In this document: piece after piece, positions 1 to 7,132 of the stretch
Layout of the letters: the number at the start of each line of letters is the position of its first letter
How positions within the stretch are numbered: the stretch's first letter is position 1
NCBI RefSeq assembly: GCF_965138225.1
Contig: NZ_CBCSAX010000008.1
From: Helicobacter_D ganmani
Lineage (GTDB): Bacteria; Campylobacterota; Campylobacteria; Campylobacterales; Helicobacteraceae
Strand: one strand, 5' to 3'
Length of the DNA stretch: 64,000 nucleotides
Program-made: the position numbers and the translations under genes
The notes under the pieces: model-generated
What the model was told of the DNA's origin: nothing
The model's database searches: none
What the model saw: only the letters and a program-made list of their open reading frames with translations

Positions 1-74
1 CTCTCTTGTTGGTTTTGTGTTGTTTGGTGGAAAAGAGGATTTTCTCGCACATAAGAATTTGTATTAACTTGCAT
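1..74 (-). CDS. 5' end of an unidentified protein, cut by the window edge
   Basis: A reading frame opens with ATG at 74-72 on the minus strand and stays open for 24 codons to the left edge. An AAGGA ribosome-binding site lies a few bases upstream of the ATG. The visible residues begin MQVNTNSYVRENPLF and continue Gln/Thr rich; there is no signal peptide. It follows rpe in the same direction after a 110-bp gap. In H. pylori and C. jejuni the neighbour beyond rpe is dnaQ, but too little is visible to say this is it. The call as a gene rests on the ribosome site and open frame only. Confidence 0.5.
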   Translation of the reverse strand, partial: MQVNTNSYVRENPLFHQTTQNQQE

Positions 75-184
75 AGGAATCCTTATTTAATGTAAATAGA
101 AGTAGATTTAGATACTGCTGCGTAATTTTCTCTTTACCCTCTGTGGTATATTAGAGTTTGTGGGGTTTGCAGTAGAATCTAACT

Positions 185-820
185 TTACCGCAAACTTTCT
201 ATCCGCTCCTTATAATCTCCACCAAAAATATAGCTACCGGCTACAACAATATCTGCCCCAGCTTTTTTAAGAGATTCTATATTTCTATCACATACCCCGC
301 CATCTACTTCAATGAGGCAATTCGGATTGCGCAACTCTATTTTGTCTTTTAAATTTTTAATTTTATCCAACACATTGGGTATAAACTTCTGTCCGCCAAA
401 GCCGGGATTCACACTCATCAACAAAACCATATCTACAAATTCCAACAAATATTCTATGGAATCCAAATTGGTATGAGGATTCAAAACAATTGCAGGTTTA
501 ATGCCATATTCGCGGATTTTCTGTGCCAAGCGATTCGCGTGCTTTTCCTCCTCAATATGAAAGGATAGAAATTCGGGCTTAAAGGGTGCAAAAAGTTCTA
601 CAAAAAAACTATTATTTTGCACCATTAAATGAATGTCTAGCGGCTTGCTTGCTGCTTTTGCGACAGAATGCACCACTACAGGACCAAGCGTCAGATTTGG
701 CACAAAATGCCCATCCATTACATCAATATGTATAAAATCACAACCTGCTTCACAGATAGCTTTGATTTCGGATTCTAATTTTCCAAAATCTGCAGAAAGG
801 ATACTTGGCGCAACAAGCAT
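185..820 (-). CDS. rpe: Ribulose-phosphate 3-epimerase
   Basis: Interconverts ribulose 5-phosphate and xylulose 5-phosphate in the cytoplasmic non-oxidative pentose phosphate pathway. The 211-aa product is the normal family length and carries the TIM-barrel signatures: PSILSADF at the N-terminus, the metal-binding HIDVMDGHFVPN and HLMVQN strands, the SVNPGFGGQKF loop and the VDGGV phosphate-binding strand. The ATG at 820 has an AAGGAGA ribosome site at normal spacing. It is divergent from fbp, another sugar-phosphate gene, the same pairing as HP1386/HP1385 in H. pylori. Nothing odd is seen. Confidence 0.97.
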   Translation of the reverse strand: MLVAPSILSADFGKLESEIKAICEAGCDFIHIDVMDGHFVPNLTLGPVVVHSVAKAASKPLDIHLMVQNNSFFVELFAPFKPEFLSFHIEEEKHANRLAQKIREYGIKPAIVLNPHTNLDSIEYLLEFVDMVLLMSVNPGFGGQKFIPNVLDKIKNLKDKIELRNPNCLIEVDGGVCDRNIESLKKAGADIVVAGSYIFGGDYKERIESLR

Positions 821-849
821 TAAATCTCCTTAAATCAAAATAAGCTAAA

Positions 850-915
850 ATTGTAGCAAAAAACTATAAATATTGCCCTAAAATAGCCACCAACATAATA
901 AAATTAGGCTATAAT
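850..915. promoter_or_regulatory. Divergent promoters of rpe and fbp
   Basis: The 123-bp gap between the divergent start codons holds a minus-strand TACAAT -10 hexamer at 855-850, about 30 bp before the rpe ATG. A plus-strand TATAAT lies at 910-915, about 29 bp before the fbp ATG. Both are of the sigma-80 type used by Helicobacter, where the -35 box is typically poorly conserved. Assignment is by sequence only. Confidence 0.6.
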
Positions 916-943
916 ATACAAATTTGTTATTTCGGAGATACAA

Positions 944-1834
944 ATGAGGACAAACGCAGAATTAATGCGTGATTTAGAATTGATTTTTGCACGAATTCAA
1001 AGTGCGAGTTTGCCGATTTATGAAACCCTCAAACAAAGTTTAGGGGAATATGCACAAAGCACCAATGCAACAGGAGATACACAGCTAAAAGCAGACATTC
1101 AAGCCGACACGATTCTGCAAAATACTTTCAAAGACTTAAGAATTGTGCATCAGGTTTGCAGTGAAGAGCAAGAACAAGCAATCAAGCTTCACGATAAAGG
1201 CATTTATAGTATTGCCTATGACCCTTTAGATGGCTCTTCTTTAATGGGAGCAAATTTGAGCGTGGGAAGTATTTTTGGAATCTACCATGGAGATTTCCTG
1301 CCCCAAAATCTCGTTGCAAGTGCATATATTCTCTATGGTATGGTAGTTGGAATCGGATTTGCCTCTATCCTCAAAGAAGGCGTAGATTACTTTGTCTATA
1401 ATGGAAAAACATTTGATTTACAAAAATGCTTCAAACTTTCACACAAAGGCAAATTAAATGCAACAGGTGGCACACAGAAAAATTGGAGTCTTTCACATAA
1501 GGCAAAGATAGAATCTCTCTTTAACGCTGGTTATCGTTTGCGGTATAGTGGCGGAATGGTTCCTGATTTGCATCATATTTTGGTTAAAGGTGGCGGGATT
1601 TTCTCTTATCCTAGCACGAGTGATGCACCACAAGGCAAACTTAGAATGCTTTTTGAAGTTTTTCCTTTCGCCTTTATCTTTGAAAGAGCGGGTGGTGGAG
1701 CGGTTTGCATAAGTGAAAATGCGCACAACATAACAGAGGTAAAACGACTTTTGGAATTAACACCAAAACATTTACACGATACAACACCTTGCTTTTTTGG
1801 TAGCTTGGAGGAAATAGAATTTGTCAGCAAATGA
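944..1834 (+). CDS. fbp: Fructose-1,6-bisphosphatase class I
   Basis: Hydrolyses fructose 1,6-bisphosphate to fructose 6-phosphate, the committed gluconeogenic step. The 296-aa protein shows the class I metal site DPLDGSS (around residues 92-98), the EEQ acidic motif just before it, and the substrate-binding YSGGMVPDLH segment near residue 200. Start ATG at 944 is preceded by CGGAGA. It leads a likely operon: its 3' end overlaps the next gene by 14 bp, then metG and two further genes follow. The order fbp, small Cys protein, metG matches what I recall from Campylobacter (Cj0840c-Cj0838c). Confidence 0.96.
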   Translation: MRTNAELMRDLELIFARIQSASLPIYETLKQSLGEYAQSTNATGDTQLKADIQADTILQNTFKDLRIVHQVCSEEQEQAIKLHDKGIYSIAYDPLDGSSLMGANLSVGSIFGIYHGDFLPQNLVASAYILYGMVVGIGFASILKEGVDYFVYNGKTFDLQKCFKLSHKGKLNATGGTQKNWSLSHKAKIESLFNAGYRLRYSGGMVPDLHHILVKGGGIFSYPSTSDAPQGKLRMLFEVFPFAFIFERAGGGAVCISENAHNITEVKRLLELTPKHLHDTTPCFFGSLEEIEFVSK

Positions 1835-2123
1835 AATAGAATCTGCACTCAAAGAAATAAAAGACTGCCAAGTAAGCCACAATACGGCAAGCTGTATGTT
1901 TTGCAAAAGTGTGGCAGATTGTGCTAAAAAAAATAATTTTGACCAAAAAATGCAAAATAATCTCACGCAACAACTTACTGCGCTTCAATCCTGCCAAGAA
2001 AACAAGGGATTCTCTAGTTGTTTAAATTGCGCAGAATTATTAGAATGCTCCGTGCGAAATGGATATGTAGCTGCAGTTTATTTGAGTATGAATAAAGGAA
2101 ATGGAGGCAGTTTTGAGTTCTAA
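1821..2123 (+). CDS. Small protein with two identical-spacing Cys4 modules, unknown function
   Basis: A 100-aa cytoplasmic protein without signal peptide or membrane segment. It contains two copies of the same cysteine pattern, C-x8-C-x2-C-x5-C, at residues 16/25/28/34 and 58/67/70/76. Both start with CQ and have SC before the central pair. This suggests an internal duplication and two metal (Zn or Fe-S) or disulfide sites. The start is TTG at 1821, inside the end of fbp, with a GGAGG site overlapping upstream. The 3' end overlaps metG. A gene in this position between fbp and metG is conserved in Campylobacterota; I know of no assigned function. Confidence 0.85.
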   Translation: MSANEIESALKEIKDCQVSHNTASCMFCKSVADCAKKNNFDQKMQNNLTQQLTALQSCQENKGFSSCLNCAELLECSVRNGYVAAVYLSMNKGNGGSFEF

Positions 2124-4059
2124 ATTTTATATCACATCGCCAATTTATTATGTCAATGATATTCCCCACATTGGACACGCTTATACAACCATCATTGTGG
2201 ATACACTTGCGCGTTTTGCTAGACTTAAAGGCAAAGAAGTTTATTGCCTCACAGGCACAGATGAACACGGACAAAAGATTGAACAATCTGCTCAAAAAAA
2301 AGGGAAAAGCCCGAAAGAATATGTAGATGAGATTTCGCGAAACTTCAAAAATCTTTGGGACGAATTTGGAATCAGTTACGACCATTTTATCCGCACAACA
2401 GATGATTACCACATCAAAACTGCCCAAATGGCTTTTTTAAAAATGTTTGAAAAAGGGGATATTTATAAAGGCAAATATGAGGGACATTATTGCATTTCTT
2501 GTGAATCCTTTTTTACAAAATTTCAGCTTATAGGCGAGAATTGCTGCCCAGATTGTGGTAAAGAAACGACTTTGTTGCAAGAGGAAAGCTATTTCTTCAG
2601 GCTTAGTGCGTATCAAGAGAGACTTTTAAAGTTTTATGAACACAATCCAAACTTTATCTTGCCAAAATTTCGTCGCAATGAGGTAATTAACTTTGTAAAA
2701 GATGGACTAGAGGATTTGTCCATTACGCGCACAACTTTTGATTGGGGCATTAAACTCCCTCAAAACCTCATTCATCAAGACCACAACAATGCAAAACATG
2801 TGATGTATGTATGGCTAGATGCACTGATAAACTATCTAAGCGCACTCGGATTCTATAATGATTTGGAGGATAGAAGAGATTTCTGGGCGGCAAATTATCA
2901 CATCGTAGGAAAAGACATTTTGCGATTCCACGCAATTTATTGGATTGCGTTTTTAATGAGCCTAGATTTACCTCTACCACACCATATCGCAGCACATGGC
3001 TGGTGGACTAAAGAGGGTGCAAAGATGAGCAAAAGTGTCGGCAATGTTGTCAATCCAAAAGAAGTGGTAGAGGCTTATGGATTGGATTGTTTCCGATATT
3101 TTGTCTTGCGCGAAGTGCCTTTTGGACAAGATGGGGATTTTTCGCAAAAATCTCTAATGGAGCGAATCAACTCGGATTTAAGCAATGATTTAGGCAATCT
3201 ACTCAATCGCCTTTTGGGAATGAGTGCAAAATACTTTAATAATGCTTTACAAGTAGATTTGGAAAATCTCAAAAAGCATTATAGCACAGAGTTTTCTCAA
3301 ATCAATAAAGTCTTAAAAAGCCTAGAAACCTATATGGAAGAAGTGCAGACCAATCGTTACCTAGAAGAAATCTGGACACTCTTTAGTTTAGGAAATGGAA
3401 TCATCGCAAAAAAAGAGCCATGGAATCTCATTAAAGAGGGCAAAAACGAGGAAGTAGCGGAGTTGCTCATATTCCTTGCTAATCTGTTAATCAAATCCGC
3501 ACTTTGTCTTTCTCCCTTTATACCAAAGAGTGCCGAATCTATCCTTAGTGTCTTTGGGCTAAAAGCAGAATCACGAAATTATAAGAAGTTTGTCCTTGAG
3601 AATGGATTGTTACCACAAATCCAACTTTGTGCGATTCCTGCATTATTCCCAAAAGTAGAAAATATCTTACTAGAAGAAAAAGAAACTAAAAACTCGCAGA
3701 ATCCCACTACAAATACTCCATTAGAAATCACCAATCCGATTTTAAAAGAGGATTTTTTCAAAATAGAAATCAAAGTAGGCACAATTTTGAGCGCAGAGGA
3801 GCTGCCCAAAAGCGAAAAACTTTTAAAACTTCAAGTGGATTTAGGCGAAGCAAGAGCGCGTCAGATTCTAGCAGGCATCAAAGCCCATTATACACCACAA
3901 AGCCTCATAGGCAAACAAGTATGCGTGCTTGCCAATCTTAAACCTGCAAAATTAATGGGTGAATTAAGTGAGGGAATGATTCTTGCTGCCAAAGATGAGA
4001 AAGGATTAACACTGATTACTCCGCAAAATCTTAAGAAAAATGGGAGTTCAATCAGCTAA
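2113..4059 (+). CDS. metG: Methionyl-tRNA synthetase with C-terminal tRNA-binding domain
   Basis: Charges tRNA-Met with methionine. Class I signatures are visible: HIGHAYTT near the N-terminus, a Cys4 zinc knuckle (CISC ... CCPDC, about residues 120-145), KMSKS in AKMSKSVGNV, and a C-terminal Trbp111-like domain (from about residue 545, FFKIEIKVGTI ... LKPAKLMG). I chose TTG at 2113 because GGAGG at 2103-2107 lies 5 nt upstream of it. An in-frame ATG at 2101 is possible, but AAGGA lies only one base before it; that would give 652 instead of 648 aa. The start overlaps the preceding Cys-rich gene in either case. Confidence 0.96.
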   Translation: MSSKFYITSPIYYVNDIPHIGHAYTTIIVDTLARFARLKGKEVYCLTGTDEHGQKIEQSAQKKGKSPKEYVDEISRNFKNLWDEFGISYDHFIRTTDDYHIKTAQMAFLKMFEKGDIYKGKYEGHYCISCESFFTKFQLIGENCCPDCGKETTLLQEESYFFRLSAYQERLLKFYEHNPNFILPKFRRNEVINFVKDGLEDLSITRTTFDWGIKLPQNLIHQDHNNAKHVMYVWLDALINYLSALGFYNDLEDRRDFWAANYHIVGKDILRFHAIYWIAFLMSLDLPLPHHIAAHGWWTKEGAKMSKSVGNVVNPKEVVEAYGLDCFRYFVLREVPFGQDGDFSQKSLMERINSDLSNDLGNLLNRLLGMSAKYFNNALQVDLENLKKHYSTEFSQINKVLKSLETYMEEVQTNRYLEEIWTLFSLGNGIIAKKEPWNLIKEGKNEEVAELLIFLANLLIKSALCLSPFIPKSAESILSVFGLKAESRNYKKFVLENGLLPQIQLCAIPALFPKVENILLEEKETKNSQNPTTNTPLEITNPILKEDFFKIEIKVGTILSAEELPKSEKLLKLQVDLGEARARQILAGIKAHYTPQSLIGKQVCVLANLKPAKLMGELSEGMILAAKDEKGLTLITPQNLKKNGSSIS

Positions 4060-4071
4060 TAGGAGTGCGCA

Positions 4072-5196
4072 ATGAAAAGAAAGGAAATGCAAATTAGTGT
4101 CAATGAAATAGTAGAAATTGCCTTTGGAACTTTATTGAATCAACCAAGCATTTCTTTTTTTAATCAAATCTGTGATGAAGTCAATGAAATCAAACAAGGA
4201 GATTTATTCGTAGCAAATCATCTTAAAAAATCTCCTCAAGAAGTCCAAAAAGAGATTGAAGAAGCTATGCAAAGAGGTGCATTTGGGATTCTCTTTAGTG
4301 GCAATATTGCAATGAGCGACCCTGAGGTTGCTTGGATTAGTGTGGAAGATTTAGAACAATCCCTAATCCGAATTGCACGCCATTATTTGATTGTTGGAAA
4401 CAAGATTTTATTTCTACTCAATCCTGATGAATATCAAATCGCCTCACAAATCATTATGCCTAAGAAAAATTTAGGTTGTTATTGTGGCTCACTTGTCCAA
4501 CTTGTGCGTTATATTCTGACAAGTGAAGTAGCCTACATTCTGTATTGCAATGCACGCTTAAATTTGGATTCTCTACCCAAAAACCAACAAGAAATCAAAC
4601 TCCTATCCCAAGACAAAATGGAAGATTCCAATTTACCTTTTGCGATTAACTCCTACTCCCTTTTTGGCATTAAAATCTTTTATAAAACTTTAGATTATGA
4701 GATTCCTTTACCAAAACTTTTTATCCAGCCTCTTGCACGTGTAGCGCGATTCTGCGAGGAATATTCCTTAGAAGTACAAATGGGCAATCTAAATGGAATC
4801 ACAAGCTTCAAACCTTTATATTTAGACGAGCGTGGATTTATTTCCAAACCCGGAGCTACCAATAAAGTCTTACTTGCTTGTATGGACATCAATCTTTACG
4901 AACAATATTTAGCATACTTTACTATGTATGCCAAATGGGCACATTTAATGCTTTTTGTCCCACAAATTTATCAAGAAATTTATGCTCCTTATGCAGAAGT
5001 GCGTTGCTTTGAAAATCATCAAGAATTGTTTGAGCAATTAATGCACGAAAAATATAATTTTGCGCTTACTTTGGGTGTCCCAACAGAAAAGTTTGAGGAG
5101 CGATTCTCCTATCGCCCCAACGAACAAAACCTCTTTGAATACGCTCATTTGGAGGATATAAAATCGCAAAATCTTGAGGATAAAGGAAACCAATGA
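4072..5196 (+). CDS. Mur-ligase-like protein, N-terminal domain only recognisable
   Basis: A 374-aa cytoplasmic protein with no signal peptide. Residues about 15-110 resemble the N-terminal UDP-binding domain of MurE/MurF: an S-x-ID-like start, a GDLFVA segment, a helix of the form EAMQRGAFGILFS, and WISVEDLEQSL. No ATP-binding GTNGKT loop follows, so it cannot be a normal Mur ligase. The remainder (110-374) has no motif I recognise. It occupies the position of HP0418/Cj0837c next to metG, genes annotated only as conserved hypothetical. The start ATG at 4072 follows GGAG; ATG 4087 is an alternative. The 3' end overlaps the next gene by 4 bp (ATGA). Confidence 0.75.
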   Translation: MKRKEMQISVNEIVEIAFGTLLNQPSISFFNQICDEVNEIKQGDLFVANHLKKSPQEVQKEIEEAMQRGAFGILFSGNIAMSDPEVAWISVEDLEQSLIRIARHYLIVGNKILFLLNPDEYQIASQIIMPKKNLGCYCGSLVQLVRYILTSEVAYILYCNARLNLDSLPKNQQEIKLLSQDKMEDSNLPFAINSYSLFGIKIFYKTLDYEIPLPKLFIQPLARVARFCEEYSLEVQMGNLNGITSFKPLYLDERGFISKPGATNKVLLACMDINLYEQYLAYFTMYAKWAHLMLFVPQIYQEIYAPYAEVRCFENHQELFEQLMHEKYNFALTLGVPTEKFEERFSYRPNEQNLFEYAHLEDIKSQNLEDKGNQ

Positions 5197-5579
5197 GAAT
5201 TGCTGTACCCGTCTATGATGAAAGCTTAAAAATCTTTGGCAACACAGGACATACCCCCTTTTTTGCTATCTTTGAGCAAAAAGGCGCAGGAATGTTCAAA
5301 AAAATTGATTTATTAGAGTTGCGTGAAAATCCACGTGGTAACAAAGAGGCAAGTGAGGGTTGCTCACATAAAGATGAGGAAATGAGCGCAGAGGAACAAA
5401 TGGCGCACAAACAAGAACACAATATACTCGGTGAAATCATCAAAGATTGTGCAGTGGTGCTTGTCAAAAAAGCTTGTCCCAATACTGCGCGCGTTTTCAA
5501 CGAAAGAGGAATCAAAGTCTGCAAAGTAGATTCGAATTGCCAAAGTGCGCAAGATTCCTTTAAATTTATCAAACTCTAG
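5193..5579 (+). CDS. NifX/NifB-type dinitrogenase cofactor-domain protein
   Basis: A 128-aa single-domain protein of the NifX/NifB C-terminal family (iron-molybdenum cofactor binding fold). The N-terminal strand RIAVPVYDE, the GHTPFFAIFE strand and the later pattern CAVVLVKKACPNTARVFNERGIKV fit the family, in which a Cys usually follows a hydrophobic strand. No other nif genes are near, as in many non-fixing bacteria where members may bind metal clusters. A polar insert at about residues 50-80 has GCSHKDEE and a His-containing helix. It is translationally coupled to the gene before it and ends the fbp-metG unit before a strong hairpin. Confidence 0.75.
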   Translation: MRIAVPVYDESLKIFGNTGHTPFFAIFEQKGAGMFKKIDLLELRENPRGNKEASEGCSHKDEEMSAEEQMAHKQEHNILGEIIKDCAVVLVKKACPNTARVFNERGIKVCKVDSNCQSAQDSFKFIKL

Positions 5580-5594
5580 CTGCAATAAAAGAGG

Positions 5595-5626
5595 ATATGG
5601 AATCTCGCTACTTCGGGATTCCATAT
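5595..5626. terminator. Bidirectional hairpin terminator between convergent genes
   Basis: ATATGGAATC at 5595-5604 pairs perfectly with GATTCCATAT at 5617-5626. Inner pairs T-G, C-G and G-C extend the stem to 13 bp around a six-base loop. It lies between the convergent ends of the NifX-like gene (5579) and the 72-aa gene (5655). The plus strand lacks a clear T-run; on the minus strand CTCTTTTATT follows the stem. Confidence 0.7.
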
Positions 5627-5654
5627 AATTGAACTTAATAAAATCTTGCGAACA

Positions 5655-5873
5655 TCACACCACTAAGCTAAAACTTACACGAAAAGTGGTTTGTTGGGAT
5701 TCTATCTCCACAGGAATTTGAGAGGCTTCCGCTTGCGCGCTCTTTTTGCTTTCTTCTTCCGTGTTTTCCTCTTCACTCTCTGCAAGTTTTTCTTGCATTT
5801 CAAGCAGAGGTTTAGTTTGATATTCTAAGGTAATGTCTATTACCCTACCGCACGCGTCAGAATAGATTGTCAT
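5655..5873 (-). CDS. 72-aa acidic protein of unknown function
   Basis: Starts with ATG at 5873, directly after the TAA of the 42-aa gene (TAAATG), so translation is probably coupled. The first third, with one Cys (SDACGRVIDITLEY), is followed by a Glu-rich, charged linker (AESEEENTEEESKK). A short C-terminal beta-like stretch (TTFRVSFSLVV) ends the protein. There is no signal peptide or membrane helix. I do not recognise a family. It is the last gene of the minus-strand pocket before a strong terminator. Coding status is supported by the coupling and the terminator, not by homology. Confidence 0.5.
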   Translation of the reverse strand: MTIYSDACGRVIDITLEYQTKPLLEMQEKLAESEEENTEEESKKSAQAEASQIPVEIESQQTTFRVSFSLVV

Positions 5874-6002
5874 TTAATTTTTCCAACTGCAAATACCAAG
5901 ATATTTACAAGCGGCATTTTGATAAATAGATTGATGATTTGTCTGACAACTATTTGTCCAAGAACAATTTGCAAATAAACTTCCTAAAACAATTTTTTTC
6001 AT
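5874..6002 (-). CDS. 42-aa cysteine-rich peptide with internal repeat
   Basis: A short gene, ATG 6002 to TAA 5874. Its ribosome site AAGGAG is placed 6 nt before the ATG and TATAAT lies about 35 bp upstream. The product is MKKIVLGSLFA followed by a Cys/Trp/Asn-rich part with Cys at 13, 19, 32 and 38. CSWTN (13-17) and CSWKN (38-42) form a repeat at both ends, giving the pattern C-x5-C-x12-C-x5-C. The N-terminus resembles a very short or truncated signal sequence; there is no proper lipobox. I recognise no family. Possibilities are a small disulfide or metal-binding peptide, a modified-peptide precursor, or the shortened remnant of an exported protein. Confidence 0.55.
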   Translation of the reverse strand: MKKIVLGSLFANCSWTNSCQTNHQSIYQNAACKYLGICSWKN

Positions 6003-6037
6003 ATTCTACTCCTTATTTATGATTCTAGGATTCTTCA

Positions 6038-6043
6038 ATTATA
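6038..6043 (-). promoter_or_regulatory. -10 element for the small-peptide genes
   Basis: TATAAT on the minus strand at 6043-6038, preceded by a T-run, 36 bp upstream of the 42-aa gene. It implies that the two small genes can be transcribed independently of the radical SAM gene ending 110 bp upstream. Confidence 0.5.
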
Positions 6044-6112
6044 AAAAAAGTAAAATTAATTTTAACTTAATAGATAAAGAGAATCTTAAATGAATACTAT
6101 TTAAGCTTATCT

Positions 6113-7095
6113 TTAGCCTATTCGTAACACTTCTCTTGTTTGAATCGCTGCAAGGATTTTCTCACTAGGCTTAGAATAATCCTGACAATAATCACAGGAC
6201 TTATAAAAGTCTTGCGCATAAAATTCCAAAAATCTATCCGTTTCGTTCGTTAAATCAATATAATCCCCCTCAAATTCCTCTAAACCCTTCAAGACAGAGA
6301 GGGAACTTGCTGCTGCACACACAAACATTGCTCCTTTAGGAGCTATTTTGCCCCCCCCCCCGCCGATGAAGCCCTACAAGATAAATAATTTGCAATGATT
6401 TGCTCCTTGCTTCTACCCCTTTTGTGGATTCTTTCTAATCTATGCCAAGTGCCTCCTTTTAAAAAAGAAAAAGGAATGCGATATTTTTTAAGATTTTTAA
6501 AAATACTTTCTTGTTTAAGGCGAATGTTTGGAACATGCGAATAATCTGAAATAGAAACCTTGCGAATCTTTTTTGATTTTTTCATTCTTTGCAAGATAGG
6601 TTCTTTTATATCAATGCTTCCATTGCTTAAGATATCGTAAGTCAAAATTTTCTTTTGGGATTCTATATAATCTAATAATTGCGGCAAATCTTTAAACAAA
6701 AAAGGCTCTCCCCCGATTAATCTTAAGCGATTAATGCTAGAAACTTTGGAACACAACTGCTCTAAACTTTCAATAATATTTTCCAAAGTGCCTACATATT
6801 GCGCCTTTGGAGTAAAATACTACATTAAATTACAGCAATGCTCACAACGCAAAGTGCATTTGGTTGTCAAAACAATCTCCACATAAGGAATATCCACGAT
6901 TCCACGCAACACGCGCTTTTGAAAGTAACTTCTTAAGAAAAACTTACGCATTAAACTTGCATAGGGATAGCTAAACAACCTCTTAATTCCCCTTTTGCCA
7001 TTTAGATAAGAATGTCTCCAATTAATATTTGGTTCAATATAGCGCGAGACAAACAAGGGATTTTCTAATAGCTTTTGATAATTTAATGTTTTCAT
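6113..7095 (-). pseudogene. Radical SAM/SPASM-type protein, broken by an in-frame amber and a poly-G frameshift
   Basis: Reading from ATG 7095 (good AGGAG site), the frame encodes a radical SAM enzyme. The cluster motif CTLRCEHC (C80, C84, C87) is present, followed by the SAM-contact motif RLIGGEPFLF and a C-terminal Cys region (FVCAAASS, SCDYCQDYS) as in auxiliary-cluster domains. Two lesions are present. First, a TAG codon at 6822-6820, right after the cluster motif; the frame continues unchanged beyond it, and CAG to TAG is the simplest cause. Second, an 11-G tract (6361-6351) that puts the last third out of frame; 9 or 12 G would restore it. The intact protein would be about 327 aa. Its substrate is unknown. 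Similar genes sit in Campylobacter/Helicobacter polysaccharide or accessory loci. Confidence 0.85.
6351..6361. repeat. Poly-C/G contingency tract (11 bases)
   Basis: Eleven consecutive C on the plus strand (G on the coding strand) inside the radical SAM gene. Upstream and downstream frames join only if the tract length is a multiple of three (9 or 12). The present state is therefore OFF. Long poly-G tracts of this type are the classic slipped-strand phase-variation switch of Helicobacter and Campylobacter. Confidence 0.9.
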
Positions 7096-7119
7096 ATTTT
7101 CTCCTAAATCAAAATATTA

Positions 7120-7125
7120 ATTATA
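7120..7125 (-). promoter_or_regulatory. -10 element of the radical SAM gene
   Basis: TATAAT at 7125-7120 on the minus strand, 25 bp upstream of the ATG and just past the recG stop codon. The promoter looks intact although the gene is not. Confidence 0.5.
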
Positions 7126-7132
7126 CAATATT

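Noticed and set aside
6343..6786. A separate gene starting at TTG 6786
   Set aside because: It is the middle part of the radical SAM gene, in the same frame as the 91-codon piece upstream and separated from it only by one TAG.
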